NCBI GenBank assembly: GCA_934591635.1
Contig: CAKTPI010000006.1
Location: 55,688 to 119,687, forward strand
DNA length: 64,000 nt
Direction: 5' to 3'
Origin: an uncultured Oscillospiraceae bacterium
GTDB lineage: Bacteria > Bacillota > Clostridia > Oscillospirales > Oscillospiraceae
Part shown: positions 7,979 through 16,818 of the stretch, one piece after another
How positions within the stretch are numbered: position 1 is the first letter of the stretch
Layout: each line of letters starts with the position of its first letter
Translations under genes and position numbers: made by a program
Notes under the pieces: model-generated
What the model was told of the DNA's origin: nothing
The model's database searches: none
What the model saw: the letters and a program-made list of their open reading frames with translations, nothing else

Positions 7979-8117
7979 AAAGTACGGTGTTTTTTGCATA
8001 GAATTATATGGATGCGATGCCGTATAAAAAAGCAGCGGGCGTGGGAAAATAAAAATACAGCTGCGCCTTCAAGCAGAAAGCGCACCAGACTTTTTCGCCA
8101 CGGAGTGTGATTTTCAA

Positions 8118-8483
8118 ATGGACAGCACTGTAAAGCGGGGCGACATTTTCTACGCAGATTTGTCCCCCGTGGTGGGAAGTGAACAAGGCGGTACCCGGCC
8201 GGTTTTGATTGTACAGAACGACACCGGCAATCGTCACTCCCCTACCGTCATAGCCGCCGCAATCACCAGCCAGACCGGCAAGGCCAAGCTCCCAACCCAT
8301 ATCAATATTGCGGGAGGCAGCGTTGGGTTGAGCAAGGATTCTGTCATTCTGCTGGAGCAGATTCGAACCATCGACAAACGCCGTCTCCGGGAGCATATGG
8401 GCCGCCTGGATGAACAACAGATGTCCATGGTGGACAACGCCATTGCGGTGAGCTTTGGTTTACATGGGAACGGAACAATGTAA
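8118..8483 (+). CDS. MazF/PemK-type endoribonuclease toxin, no visible antitoxin
   Basis: 121 residues. Family signs: [30 protein letters not shown], then [10 protein letters not shown], and a late [12 protein letters not shown]. MazF-type toxins cleave mRNA at short sequences and dimerise. The usual partner, a small DNA-binding antitoxin just upstream, is absent: the 139 bases before the gene hold no credible frame with a ribosome site. The start is the ATG after CGGAGTG. Its nearest relatives are probably the solitary EndoA-like proteins common in clostridia, whose antitoxin may be elsewhere. Confidence 0.9.
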   Translation: MDSTVKRGDIFYADLSPVVGSEQGGTRPVLIVQNDTGNRHSPTVIAAAITSQTGKAKLPTHINIAGGSVGLSKDSVILLEQIRTIDKRRLREHMGRLDEQQMSMVDNAIAVSFGLHGNGTM

Positions 8484-8490
8484 AAAGTCA

Positions 8491-8514
8491 GGGCATCCCG
8501 CACATGGGATGCCC
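8491..8514. terminator. Shared terminator between mazF and bioY
   Basis: Stem GGGCATCCC / GGGATGCCC. A five-base T run follows on the minus strand (5'-side AAAAA on plus), so it mainly serves bioY but lies directly after mazF. Confidence 0.75.
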
Positions 8515-8521
8515 CGATGCT

Positions 8522-9061
8522 TTATAGAAGTTTTGCCCTTTGAAGGCCCTTATAAATCAGGCTGCCAAAGAGTACTGCAATCACAATCTTGGCTGCATCA
8601 AAGGGAATAAAGGGAAAGACGCATACATCAAGCGCATGGGCAGCCGTGCTCTCGGTCTGGAAGACGAACCAAGCCGTACCGACAACGTAATCAACTGCAA
8701 CGCCTACAACCATGCCAAGCACGGTTAACAGGAGGTTACGTTTGCACAGCTCCATGATCAGACCGCTCACCAAAATCATCAGCCAAAAGCCAACCAGATA
8801 ACCGCCAGTGGGTCCAGCCAGCTTTGCAAGTCCGCCCTGGAATCCGGAGAACACCGGCATTCCTACTGCTCCCAGCAGCAGGTAAACCGTATAGCTAATC
8901 AGTGCCCGCCAAGTACCAAGTACATAAACCGTCAGCAAAATAACCAGAATTCCCAAAGAAATCGGAATCGGGCCAATCGGAACTGACACCGGGCAAAGCA
9001 CACACATCAGTGCCGCCATAAGTGCGCAGCTCGTCATGTTAAACACAGTGGTTTTCTTCAT
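8522..9061 (-). CDS. bioY: Biotin transporter S-component BioY
   Basis: 179 residues from the ATG at 9061 (behind GAGGGGG). Six hydrophobic segments; BioY signature PVSVPIGPIPISLG near residue 30, the GAVGMPVFSGFQGGLAKLAGPTGGY stretch (residues 65-90) and a C-terminal PFIPFDAAKI segment. It captures biotin at the membrane and works with ECF energising subunits, which are not in this window. Control by BirA is supported by the operator overlapping its promoter. Confidence 0.95.
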   Translation of the reverse strand: MKKTTVFNMTSCALMAALMCVLCPVSVPIGPIPISLGILVILLTVYVLGTWRALISYTVYLLLGAVGMPVFSGFQGGLAKLAGPTGGYLVGFWLMILVSGLIMELCKRNLLLTVLGMVVGVAVDYVVGTAWFVFQTESTAAHALDVCVFPFIPFDAAKIVIAVLFGSLIYKGLQRAKLL

Positions 9062-9092
9062 TGAAAATCCCCCTCTTCTATTTGTCAACCAC

Positions 9093-9121
9093 AGCATAAC
9101 GGATTACGCATTGATTGTCAA
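9093..9121 (-). promoter_or_regulatory. bioY promoter
   Basis: Minus strand: -35 TTGACA (9116-9121), 17-bp spacer, -10 TATGCT (9093-9098). The -35 box lies inside the left half of the BirA operator. Confidence 0.8.
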
Positions 9122-9146
9122 CCTAAATTTTATTTCAAGTTTACAA
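9115..9146. promoter_or_regulatory. BirA operator
   Basis: Inverted half-sites TTGTCAAC (9115-9122) and GTTTACAA (9139-9146) with a 16-base gap, matching the bacterial BirA box architecture (TTGTTAAC-N16-GTTAACAA). It covers the bioY -35 box. A further TTGTCAACC at 9082-9090 lies downstream of the bioY start point. Confidence 0.8.
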
Positions 9147-9183
9147 TTTATGGATTTTTATCAGAATCCAATGGAAACAATGG

Positions 9184-9212
9184 TTGACATTTGGAGATCT
9201 CTCCGTCATAAT
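9184..9212 (+). promoter_or_regulatory. birA promoter
   Basis: -35 TTGACA (9184-9189), 17-bp spacer, -10 CATAAT (9207-9212). It lies outside the BirA operator, so birA itself may be constitutive. Confidence 0.75.
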
Positions 9213-9240
9213 GGAGAATATGACACAGGAGGGGAACAAC

Positions 9241-10227
9241 ATGGGAACAAAGGAACGGCTGCTCCAATTTTTAGAGCAGCATAGCGGTGAATTCACTTCC
9301 GGAGAAACACTTGCTCAACAGCTGCAGGTTTCCCGTACGGCTATTTGGAAGGCAATCAACGCCCTGCGGGCCTCCGGTTATAAAATTCAAGCCACGCAAA
9401 ATCGAGGGTACCGCCTGGATGCCTGTACAGATATCCTGTCTCTCAACGGTTTGACGGAATATTTAGACAGACCGCTTTCCTTCTGGCGGCCAGAGCTGGT
9501 TGCCTGCACCGCCTCCACCAATGCATTGGTACGGGAACGGGCGGCATCCGGTGCACCAGAGGGGCTGGTGATTCTGGCAAATCAGCAAACCGAGGGACGA
9601 GGACGGCTTGGGCGAACCTTTTATTCACCCCCAGATACCGGTCTTTATTTAAGTCTGCTCCTGCACCCCGCTAATCTGCTTCCTGGCCAGGCAGTAAAAA
9701 TTACAACAATGGCAGCTGTAGCAGCCTGCGAGGCCATCGAATCCTTCGCAGGAAAGCAGCCCGAAATAAAATGGGTCAATGATATTCTGATCGACAGCAA
9801 AAAGGTTTGCGGCATTCTCACTGAAGGCTCCTTCAGTTTGGAAAACGGCAGACTTCAGGATGTGGTTGTCGGTGTTGGTTTTAATGTGTATCCTCCGGCT
9901 GACGGATTTCCCGAAACGCTGGAAGGAGTTGCTGACTCCATTTTTATGGAGCGGCAGAATAATTGCAAAAATCAGCTGGCTGCCCGCTTCCTCAACCGAT
10001 TTCTGAGCATTTATCAGGCACGTGACCCTGAAGATTATGCAGCAAAATACCGTGACAGAAGTATGATCATCGGGAAACCAATCTCCGTCACCAGCTCTGT
10101 AGGGACTGAGTCCGCCTACGCACTGGACATTGACCGTGACTGTCATTTAATTGTCCGGTACGAGGATGGGCGAATTCAATCTTTATCCTCCGCTGAGGTA
10201 AGCATCCGTCCCCTATCAGGCCAATAA
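9241..10227 (+). CDS. birA: Biotin-protein ligase and biotin repressor
   Basis: 328 residues from the ATG at 9241, behind AGGAGG. An N-terminal winged helix (residues 1-60, with SRTAIWKAINALRASGY as the recognition helix) precedes the ligase domain, with GRGRLGRTF as the biotinyl-AMP loop, KWVNDILIDSKKVCGIL as the catalytic-lysine region and a small C-terminal beta domain. It joins biotin to carboxylase carrier proteins and, as biotinyl-AMP-bound dimer, represses biotin genes; bioY next door carries a matching operator. Confidence 0.95.
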   Translation: MGTKERLLQFLEQHSGEFTSGETLAQQLQVSRTAIWKAINALRASGYKIQATQNRGYRLDACTDILSLNGLTEYLDRPLSFWRPELVACTASTNALVRERAASGAPEGLVILANQQTEGRGRLGRTFYSPPDTGLYLSLLLHPANLLPGQAVKITTMAAVAACEAIESFAGKQPEIKWVNDILIDSKKVCGILTEGSFSLENGRLQDVVVGVGFNVYPPADGFPETLEGVADSIFMERQNNCKNQLAARFLNRFLSIYQARDPEDYAAKYRDRSMIIGKPISVTSSVGTESAYALDIDRDCHLIVRYEDGRIQSLSSAEVSIRPLSGQ

Positions 10228-10233
10228 AGGGGC

Positions 10234-10266
10234 CAAAAAAATCCCCCACTCCGAAGAGTGGGGGAT
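10234..10266 (-). terminator. tuf operon terminator
   Basis: Ten-bp stem ATCCCCCACT / AGTGGGGGAT (10241-10250 and 10257-10266), followed on the minus strand by seven T. It closes the str operon. Confidence 0.9.
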
Positions 10267-10278
10267 TAAGCTTATCAA

Positions 10279-11484
10279 TTAAGCCTCGAAGATCTCGGTA
10301 ACGACACCGGAACCAACAGTACGGCCGCCTTCACGGATAGCGAAACGCAGGCCCTTCTCGATAGCGATGGGGGTAATCAGCTCAACCTTCATGACAACGT
10401 TATCGCCAGGCATGCACATCTCGGTGCCTTCGGGCAGAGTGATGATGCCGGTCACGTCAGTGGTACGGAAGTAGAACTGAGGACGATAGTTGTTAAAGAA
10501 GGGGGTATGACGGCCGCCTTCTTCCTTGGACAGGACGTAAACCTGGCCAGCGAACTTGGTGTGAGGATGGATAGAACCGGGCTTAGCCAGAACCTGACCT
10601 CTCTCAATGTTCTTCTTGTCGATACCACGCAGCAGAGCGCCGATGTTGTCGCCGGCTTCAGCGAAGTCCAGCAGCTTGTGGAACATCTCGATGTCGGTCA
10701 CGACGGTGGTCAGCTTGTCCTCGCGCAGGCCAACGATCTCAACAGGCTCGTTCTTCTTGACGATACCACGCTCCACACGACCGGTAGCAACGGTGCCACG
10801 GCCGGAGATGGTGAACACGTCCTCAACGGGCATCAGGAAGGGCTGGTCAGCCTTACGGTCAGGAGTGGGGATATAGGAGTCGACAGCGTCCATCAGCTCC
10901 TTGATGCAGGCATACTCGGGAGCGTCGGGATCCTTGGACTCGGAAACCAGAGCGTTCAGAGCGGAGCCCTTGATGATGGGGGTGTCGTCGCCGGGGAAGT
11001 CGTACTCGTTCAGGGTCTCGCGGACTTCCATCTCGACCAGCTCCAGCAGCTCCTCGTCGTCAACCTGATCGCACTTGTTCAGGAACACAACGATATAGCG
11101 CACGCCGACCTGACGGGCCAGCAGCAGGTGCTCACGGGTCTGAGCCATGGGGCCGTCGGTAGCAGCGATAACCAGGATAGCGCCGTCCATCTGAGCAGCA
11201 CCGGTGATCATGTTCTTGATATAGTCGGCGTGGCCCGGGCAGTCAACGTGAGCATAGTGCCGCTTCTCGGTCTGGTACTCAACGTGAGCGGTGTTAATCG
11301 TGATACCACGAGCCTTCTCCTCGGGAGCCTTATCGATGGAAGCGTAGTCCTCGAAATCAGCGAAACCCTTCAGGGACAGGTACTTGGTGATAGCTGCGGT
11401 CAGAGTGGTCTTGCCGTGGTCAACGTGGCCGATGGTGCCGATGTTGACATGGGGCTTATTTCTCTCAAACTTCTGCTTAGCCAT
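10279..11484 (-). CDS. tuf: Elongation factor Tu
   Basis: 401 residues from the ATG at 11484 (AGGAGG upstream). GTPase motifs [21 protein letters not shown] and SAL are all present, with switch I around [14 protein letters not shown]-Tu delivers aminoacyl-tRNA to the ribosome. Only one copy is visible here, last in the str operon, 142 bases after fusA with no clear terminator between. Confidence 0.98.
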   Translation of the reverse strand: MAKQKFERNKPHVNIGTIGHVDHGKTTLTAAITKYLSLKGFADFEDYASIDKAPEEKARGITINTAHVEYQTEKRHYAHVDCPGHADYIKNMITGAAQMDGAILVIAATDGPMAQTREHLLLARQVGVRYIVVFLNKCDQVDDEELLELVEMEVRETLNEYDFPGDDTPIIKGSALNALVSESKDPDAPEYACIKELMDAVDSYIPTPDRKADQPFLMPVEDVFTISGRGTVATGRVERGIVKKNEPVEIVGLREDKLTTVVTDIEMFHKLLDFAEAGDNIGALLRGIDKKNIERGQVLAKPGSIHPHTKFAGQVYVLSKEEGGRHTPFFNNYRPQFYFRTTDVTGIITLPEGTEMCMPGDNVVMKVELITPIAIEKGLRFAIREGGRTVGSGVVTEIFEA

Positions 11485-11626
11485 TTGAAATAATCCTCCT
11501 AATATTAGAAAATTAAAAATGAATACAGGTTTTTCCTGTCTTCTTCGTGCATCGGTTACAGAATAACACAACACACGAAGAAATACAAGAGAAATTTTGA
11601 AAAATTACAGGTCAATTCAAGAAAAA

Positions 11627-13705
11627 TTAACCTTTGGTACGAGCCTTGATGATCTCCTCGCTCTTGGACTTGGGCAGCTCGGTGTAGTGGCTGGGCTCCA
11701 TGGAATACTGGCCACGGCCCTGGGTCTTGGAACGCAGATCGGTTGCGTAACCGAACATCTCAGCCAGAGGCACATTGGCATCCACCTGAACAGAACCAGT
11801 ACGGGTGATTTGACCCAGGATGTTGCCGCGACGAGCAGTAACATCGCCGATGACAACGCCCATATACTCATCAGGAACCACAATGGCAACCTTCATGATG
11901 GGCTCCAGGATGCAGGGATTTGCCTTGCGGCAAGCTTCCTTAAATGCCATAGAACCGGCAATCTTGAAGGCCATTTCAGAGGAGTCAACCTCGTGATAGG
12001 AGCCATCATACAGGGTGACCTTTACGTCAACCACAGGGAAACCAGCCAGCACACCGGCAGTCATAGCGCCCTGAATACCGGCATCGACAGCGGGAATATA
12101 TTCCTTAGGAATCGCGCCGCCGACGACAGCATTGACAAACTCATAACCCTTGCCGGGCTCATTGGGCTCCACACGAATCTTAACGTGACCGTACTGGCCC
12201 TTACCGCCGGACTGACGGGCATACTTGGTTTCCTGCTCCACAGACTTGCGGATGGTCTCCTTGTAAGCAACCTGGGGAGCACCTACATTGGCTTCTACCT
12301 TGAACTCACGCAGCAGGCGGTCAACAATGATCTCCAGATGCAGCTCACCCATGCCGGCGATAATGGTCTGACCGGTTTCCTCATCGGTGTAGGTGCGGAA
12401 AGTGGGATCCTCTTCAGCCAGCTTGGCCAATGCAATACCCATTTTCTCCTGACCGGCCTTGGTCTTGGGCTCAATCGCCACACGGATAACAGGCTCGGGG
12501 AAGACCATGGACTCGAGGATAATGGGGTGCTCGGGGTCACACAGGGTATCGCCGGTGGTGGTGTTCTTCACGCCGACAGCAGCCGCAATGTCACCGGCAT
12601 AGACCATATCAATGTCTTCCCGGTGGTTCGCATGCATCTGCAGAATACGGCCCAGACGCTCGTTGGTATTTTTGGTGCAGTTCAGGACAGTGGTGCCCTT
12701 CTCCAGCGTACCGGAGTACACACGGAAGTAGCACAGCTTACCAACGTAGGGGTCGGTTGCAATCTTGAATGCCAGAGCAGAGAAGGGGGCGTCATCGGAA
12801 GCGGGACGGAAGTCCTCTTCCTCGGTCTCGGGGTTGGTGCCCTTGATGCCCTTCTTATCCAGGGGGCTGGGCATATAGTCCACAACAGCATCCAGAACTT
12901 CCTGGACGCCCTTGTTCTTGTAGGAAGTACCACAGACAACGGGAACCATCTCGTTGGCAATGGTAGCGCGGCGGATCACAGCCTTGATTTCGGGCACGGT
13001 AATCTCTTCGCCTTCCAGGTACTTCATGGCCAGGTCGTCATCCAGAGCGGTGACGGCGTCCATCAGTTTCTCGTGGTACTCTTCAGCCAGGTCAACCATG
13101 TCTTCAGGGATGTCTTCCACACGGACGTCCTTACCCAGCTCATCATAGAAGACGTTTGCCTTCATGGTCAGCAGGTCGATGTTGCCCTTGAAGAAAGCCT
13201 CGGAACCGATGGGCAGCTGAATGGGCACTGCATTGCACTTCAGTCGCTCGTCGATCATCTCGAGAACGCGGTAAAAGTTAGCGCCCATGATGTCCATCTT
13301 ATTGACGTAAATCATGCGGGGAACCTTGTACTCGTCGGCCTGACGCCAAACGGTCTCGGTCTGGGGCTCGACACCGCCCTTAGCACACAGAACGGTCACA
13401 GCGCCGTCCAGCACACGCAGGGAACGCTCGACCTCAACAGTGAAGTCCACGTGGCCCGGGGTGTCGATGATGTTCAGCCGGCAGCCCTTCCAGAAGCAAG
13501 TGGTTGCAGCGGAAGTGATGGTGATACCGCGCTCCTGCTCCTGGGCCATCCAGTCCATGGTAGCAGAACCGTCGTGAGTCTCACCGATCTTGTAGTTACG
13601 GCCGGTGTAGAACAAAATACGCTCGGTAGTAGTGGTTTTACCGGCATCAATGTGGGCCATGATGCCGAAGTTTCTGGTATTTTCCAGGGAATACTGTCTA
13701 GGCAT
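11627..13705 (-). CDS. fusA: Elongation factor G
   Basis: 692 residues, the usual length. G1 [14 protein letters not shown]2 near [10 protein letters not shown]3 DTPGHVDF, G4 NKMD, then the five-domain EF-G body ending with the C-terminal domain ([20 protein letters not shown]). It catalyses ribosomal translocation. AGGAGAT precedes the ATG; the gene begins 15 bases after rpsG. Confidence 0.98.
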   Translation of the reverse strand: MPRQYSLENTRNFGIMAHIDAGKTTTTERILFYTGRNYKIGETHDGSATMDWMAQEQERGITITSAATTCFWKGCRLNIIDTPGHVDFTVEVERSLRVLDGAVTVLCAKGGVEPQTETVWRQADEYKVPRMIYVNKMDIMGANFYRVLEMIDERLKCNAVPIQLPIGSEAFFKGNIDLLTMKANVFYDELGKDVRVEDIPEDMVDLAEEYHEKLMDAVTALDDDLAMKYLEGEEITVPEIKAVIRRATIANEMVPVVCGTSYKNKGVQEVLDAVVDYMPSPLDKKGIKGTNPETEEEDFRPASDDAPFSALAFKIATDPYVGKLCYFRVYSGTLEKGTTVLNCTKNTNERLGRILQMHANHREDIDMVYAGDIAAAVGVKNTTTGDTLCDPEHPIILESMVFPEPVIRVAIEPKTKAGQEKMGIALAKLAEEDPTFRTYTDEETGQTIIAGMGELHLEIIVDRLLREFKVEANVGAPQVAYKETIRKSVEQETKYARQSGGKGQYGHVKIRVEPNEPGKGYEFVNAVVGGAIPKEYIPAVDAGIQGAMTAGVLAGFPVVDVKVTLYDGSYHEVDSSEMAFKIAGSMAFKEACRKANPCILEPIMKVAIVVPDEYMGVVIGDVTARRGNILGQITRTGSVQVDANVPLAEMFGYATDLRSKTQGRGQYSMEPSHYTELPKSKSEEIIKARTKG

Positions 13706-13720
13706 TGATTATCTCCTTGA

Positions 13721-14191
13721 TTACCAGCGGAAATGAGCGAAAGCCTTATTGGCTTCGGCCATCTTGTGGACATCTTCGCGCTTCTTCACGGAAGAGCCGG
13801 TGTTGTTGGCGGCATCCATGATTTCAGCAGCCAGGCGCTCCTTCATGGTATTCTCGCTGCGGCCACGGCTGTACTGGGTGATCCAGCGCAGACCCAGGGT
13901 CTGACGGCGGTCGGGGCGAACCTCGATAGGAACCTGATAGGTAGCACCGCCGACACGGCGAGCCTTCAGCTCGACAGCAGGCATGATGTTTTCCATAGCC
14001 TGCTGGAAGACTTCCAGGCCGTTTTTGCCGGTCTTATTCTCGACAATCTCAAAAGCGCCATAAACGACCTTCTGGGCAACACCCTTCTTGCCGTCCAGCA
14101 TGATGCTGTTAACGAGCTTGGTAACCAGAACAGAATTGTACTGAGGATCAGGCAGAACCTCTCTCTTGGGAACATTACCTCTTCTGGGCAC
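13721..14191 (-). CDS. rpsG: 30S ribosomal protein S7
   Basis: 156 residues, exactly the usual S7 length, from the GTG at 14191 with AGGAGGG seven bases upstream; the ATG at 14209 lies before that ribosome site. The start [15 protein letters not shown] and the core [19 protein letters not shown] are typical. S7 nucleates assembly of the 30S head and in enteric bacteria represses translation of the str operon. Confidence 0.97.
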   Translation of the reverse strand: MPRRGNVPKREVLPDPQYNSVLVTKLVNSIMLDGKKGVAQKVVYGAFEIVENKTGKNGLEVFQQAMENIMPAVELKARRVGGATYQVPIEVRPDRRQTLGLRWITQYSRGRSENTMKERLAAEIMDAANNTGSSVKKREDVHKMAEANKAFAHFRW

Positions 14192-14350
14192 TTTGCTTCC
14201 CTCCTTCATAAAATAATGATTTCATCGGTACTCGAAAGTGAGTCTTTCGTTGTGCCTGGCCAGAGGTTTTAATACTCTATATTAAAACGCTGGCAAGGCC
14301 TTGCCTTGCGAAAGGGCGTGGAACAAAGTCAAATCTGTTGGGCGGAAGAA
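14192..14350 (-). promoter_or_regulatory. Structured rpsL-rpsG intercistronic region
   Basis: 159 bases without a frame. It holds TTTTAATA-N5-TATTAAAA (14267-14287), flanked by short CAG/CTG extensions, and a perfect 14-bp palindrome (GGCAAGG CCTTGCC, 14292-14305). The S12-S7 spacer is the S7-binding regulatory site in E. coli; here the position and folding potential suggest a comparable role, but the sequence is not the E. coli one. An endonuclease processing site is an alternative. Confidence 0.45.
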
Positions 14351-14776
14351 TTACTTCTTCTTGCCGGCCTTGGGCCGCTTTGCACCGTACTTGGAACGGG
14401 ACTGCATCCGGTTCTGTACGCCCTGGGTATCCAGAGTACCGCGGATGATGTGGTAACGGACACCGGGAAGGTCCTTAACACGACCGCCGCGAATCAGAAC
14501 CACAGAGTGCTCCTGCAGGTTGTGGCCGACACCGGGGATGTAAGCGGAAACTTCCATACCATTGGTCAGACGCACACGGGCAATCTTACGCAGAGCGGAG
14601 TTAGGCTTCTTAGGGGTGATGGTACGCACAGCAGTGCAAACACCGCGCTTCTGGGGGGAAGGCAGGTTGGTAGCCTTGTTCTCCAGAGTGTTCAAACCTC
14701 TCTGCAGAGCGGGAGCGGTGGACTTGTAGGTAGCCTGCTGACGGCCGTTTCTGACGAGCTGATTAAAAGTAGGCAT
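14351..14776 (-). CDS. rpsL: 30S ribosomal protein S12
   Basis: 141 residues from the ATG at 14776, behind AAAGGAG. Core [17 protein letters not shown] and [12 protein letters not shown] carry lysines at the two positions classically changed in streptomycin resistance, so the decoding-site loop looks wild type. S12 sits at the decoding centre. The C-terminal tail [14 protein letters not shown] is basic, as usual in Firmicutes. Confidence 0.97.
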   Translation of the reverse strand: MPTFNQLVRNGRQQATYKSTAPALQRGLNTLENKATNLPSPQKRGVCTAVRTITPKKPNSALRKIARVRLTNGMEVSAYIPGVGHNLQEHSVVLIRGGRVKDLPGVRYHIIRGTLDTQGVQNRMQSRSKYGAKRPKAGKKK

Positions 14777-14849
14777 CAATTTTCTCCTTTCTTTTGTTCT
14801 CGCCTTTCGGCGGGTATATATTCTACGGAGGTTTTCCGGTAGAATCCAA

Positions 14850-15131
14850 TTACCGAACGGTTGCTGCCGCAGCAGCGCCCACCTCAATGTGGCAGGCACA
14901 CCCCAACTCCGCCATGCTGCGGACGTTGGCATAAGGAACCTTATGTTCCACACACAGTGCTTCCAGGGGCTCCGTCACAGCAGGATCCGCATCCTCGGCA
15001 AGATACACCTGCAAGGCAGTCCCTGCCAGGATCGCCTTCTTCAGCTGCTTGGCGCCCACCACAACCCGATGGGAACCGAAGTCCGGCACTTGGCCGCACT
15101 GGGGAATCATATAATCATTCTTCGTAACCAT
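14850..15131 (-). CDS. L7Ae/L30e-like ribosomal protein (YbxF type)
   Basis: 93 residues. The L7Ae fold is shown by [25 protein letters not shown] and [25 protein letters not shown]. It occupies the place of ybxF ahead of rpsL in Firmicutes; the family binds kink-turn RNA. It differs by an extra dozen N-terminal residues. The ATG at 15131 is only about 3 bases from the predicted start point, so the frame is either leaderless or starts at the ATG at 15110 (Met8), behind a weak GAAG. Confidence 0.85.
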   Translation of the reverse strand: MVTKNDYMIPQCGQVPDFGSHRVVVGAKQLKKAILAGTALQVYLAEDADPAVTEPLEALCVEHKVPYANVRSMAELGCACHIEVGAAAAATVR

Positions 15132-15140
15132 ACAGGTTGT

Positions 15141-15168
15141 ATTATACGCAGATTTCTGAAAATGTCAA
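15141..15168 (-). promoter_or_regulatory. str operon promoter
   Basis: -35 TTGACA (15163-15168), 16-bp spacer, -10 TATAAT (15141-15146). The -10 box ends nine bases before the first possible start codon. The 108 bases from 15169 to 15276 show no further gene. Confidence 0.8.
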
Positions 15169-15276
15169 CAAAAATATATAGAAAAGTTTTGCTAATGTGC
15201 TGAAATTCATCCTTTAGCGGATTGTGTCTTCTCCCATGTTGGTACACGGCGTACAAATGTCCCTGTGCAGTTGTAT

Positions 15277-15846
15277 TTATTCTTCTCTGCCGCATTTCAT
15301 GCGCATCAGCAGTACCTTTCCCTCCGTTTTCAGCCAGGCCTCCTCTTTTTTGTAATCCGGCAGGACGGACGCAACCTCCTGCCAGAACGCGGCGGAATGA
15401 TCCATATGCCGCCGGTGGGACAGCTCGTGGACAACAACATAATCCTGCACGGAGGTTGGCGCCAGCATCAGCAGGCAGTTGAAATTCAGGTTTCCGGTGC
15501 TGGAGCAGCTGCCCCAGCGTCCCGTCTGATTGCGGATGGTAATGCGGCCATAGTCCACCTGCATCTGCCTTGCAAAAAACGCCGCCCGGGGTGGAAGCGC
15601 CTGCAGCGCCTGGCTGGCCAAGGCCCGAATATCCGCATTTGAAAGCGGCGCAGCCGCTCCCGCTTCTTTTTCCGTGAGCACCTTTTCCATGGTTTTCTCT
15701 ATCCAACGGGATTTTTCCCACAAAAAGCGATCAATCTCCTGCCGGGGCAGCCGGTACGGTGCCCGCACCAGCAGCTCCCCTTCCGGTGTGATTTGCAAGC
15801 TGAGGGTTCTCCGGCTGCTGCGGATAATGATTGGTCCTCGGTTCAT
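15277..15846 (-). CDS. YgjP-like metallopeptidase (M48/SprT-related)
   Basis: 189 residues from the ATG at 15846, which overlaps the upstream stop as ATGA. The C-terminal zinc site is VVHELSHRRHMDHSAAFW (HExxH-type HELSH with a third His in the MDH step), and RWGSCSSTGNLNFN is the family motif before it. Members (COG1451, DUF45) are predicted zinc proteases; YgjP's own role is unclear. It is the fourth gene of the LexA-controlled unit, translationally coupled to yolD. Confidence 0.85.
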   Translation of the reverse strand: MNRGPIIIRSSRRTLSLQITPEGELLVRAPYRLPRQEIDRFLWEKSRWIEKTMEKVLTEKEAGAAAPLSNADIRALASQALQALPPRAAFFARQMQVDYGRITIRNQTGRWGSCSSTGNLNFNCLLMLAPTSVQDYVVVHELSHRRHMDHSAAFWQEVASVLPDYKKEEAWLKTEGKVLLMRMKCGREE

Positions 15847-16274
15847 AACTGCTCCCACTCCAGTCCATCAATCGCTCGAATACAATCAATGTAAATTTCC
15901 CCGCCGCTCTCCAACAGAATGGCATTGCGGTATTGGTCTATTCGTTTTACATTGCCCTTTACCCACTCATAGCTTCCCCCAGGTTTATTTTCATCCTGCC
16001 GGAAACAGAGGAACCGCACTTCTCCCGCCTCCGCCAGATGATCCGCCAGATAACACAGCGCCCGATTCAGCAATTCTTTGCCATCGGCGTCCAGATAAGT
16101 CTCCGCCTCGGTCAGACGGGCACTTTCCTTCAGTACGTCCTCATAGCCCACCAGCGCCGCAAAGGGTGAAAACTGCGCTCCCCGGTTCACCATGGACATG
16201 CGGGCACGGCGACCGGATACCGGACGGGAAAGATGGATGATGTCGTCATACCTGTGACTTTTTCCAATATCCAT
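15843..16274 (-). CDS. YolD-like protein
   Basis: 143 residues. Family core RGAQFSPFAALVGYEDVLKESARLTEAE is present near residue 31. YolD proteins often sit beside Y-family polymerases of the UvrX/YqjW type in Bacillus and have been proposed as their accessory partner. It starts inside the 3' end of the GNAT gene (29-base overlap) behind GAGG at seven bases. The second half (INDENKPGGSYEWVKGNVKRID-like beta region) is less conserved. Confidence 0.85.
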   Translation of the reverse strand: MDIGKSHRYDDIIHLSRPVSGRRARMSMVNRGAQFSPFAALVGYEDVLKESARLTEAETYLDADGKELLNRALCYLADHLAEAGEVRFLCFRQDENKPGGSYEWVKGNVKRIDQYRNAILLESGGEIYIDCIRAIDGLEWEQL

Positions 16275-16809
16275 TGTAGGCCTCGCCGTCCTCTCCGATC
16301 AAGTACTCCTCACTGGGCCGGAATCCCAGCTGTCTTAGCGCCACCTGCCGCTCCACTGCGTAGCAGGGAGCCTTGGTGATCACACTGGGCGCAAACAGGG
16401 CCGGGATGTGGGGAAGAAGCAGCAAGAGGATTGCCGCAATTTGGTCTGCCTCCTCGTAATCGATGCGCAGATCCAGCCGCAGGACAGCGTCGCCGTCATA
16501 TTCGTCATCCGAGCTGCGAGTGAACAGCTCCACTGTCCCAATTGCCTGTCCCGCCGCCTTATCCACGATGCACCAGCGGACGAACCAGCCGTTGTCATAG
16601 GAATCCTGCCAGAAACCGATGGCCTTCTGCATCCGCTCCAGGGTCGTATAGTAAAAATTATCCCCGTGGCAGTTGTCGCTGTTGAAAAACGGGAGCGCAT
16701 GCTTGTCGCTGTAAACTTGCAGCAAGGCCGGAGCATCGGCCATGGTAACGGCGCGGAGCAGATACCGCTCATTTTCAAAATTTTCAAAGCTCCTGTAAAT
16801 ATCCTTCAT
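16246..16809 (-). CDS. GNAT family N-acetyltransferase
   Basis: 187 residues, AGGAGG upstream. N-terminal RYLLRAVTMADAPALLQVYSD and AIGTVELF, with a late CYAVERQVALRQLGF, follow the RimJ-like GNAT order; the classical Q/RxxGxG/A acetyl-CoA loop is weak. Substrate unknown. It sits between the Y-family polymerase and YolD, nine bases after the polymerase gene, so it is in the SOS-type operon; acetylation of a repair-related or toxic small molecule can only be guessed. Confidence 0.75.
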   Translation of the reverse strand: MKDIYRSFENFENERYLLRAVTMADAPALLQVYSDKHALPFFNSDNCHGDNFYYTTLERMQKAIGFWQDSYDNGWFVRWCIVDKAAGQAIGTVELFTRSSDDEYDGDAVLRLDLRIDYEEADQIAAILLLLLPHIPALFAPSVITKAPCYAVERQVALRQLGFRPSEEYLIGEDGEAYNGYWKKSQV

Positions 16810-16818
16810 GTTTGCCTC

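Noticed and set aside
7979..8117. Hidden antitoxin gene ahead of mazF
   Set aside because: No frame longer than about 20 codons with a ribosome site was seen on either strand in this gap.
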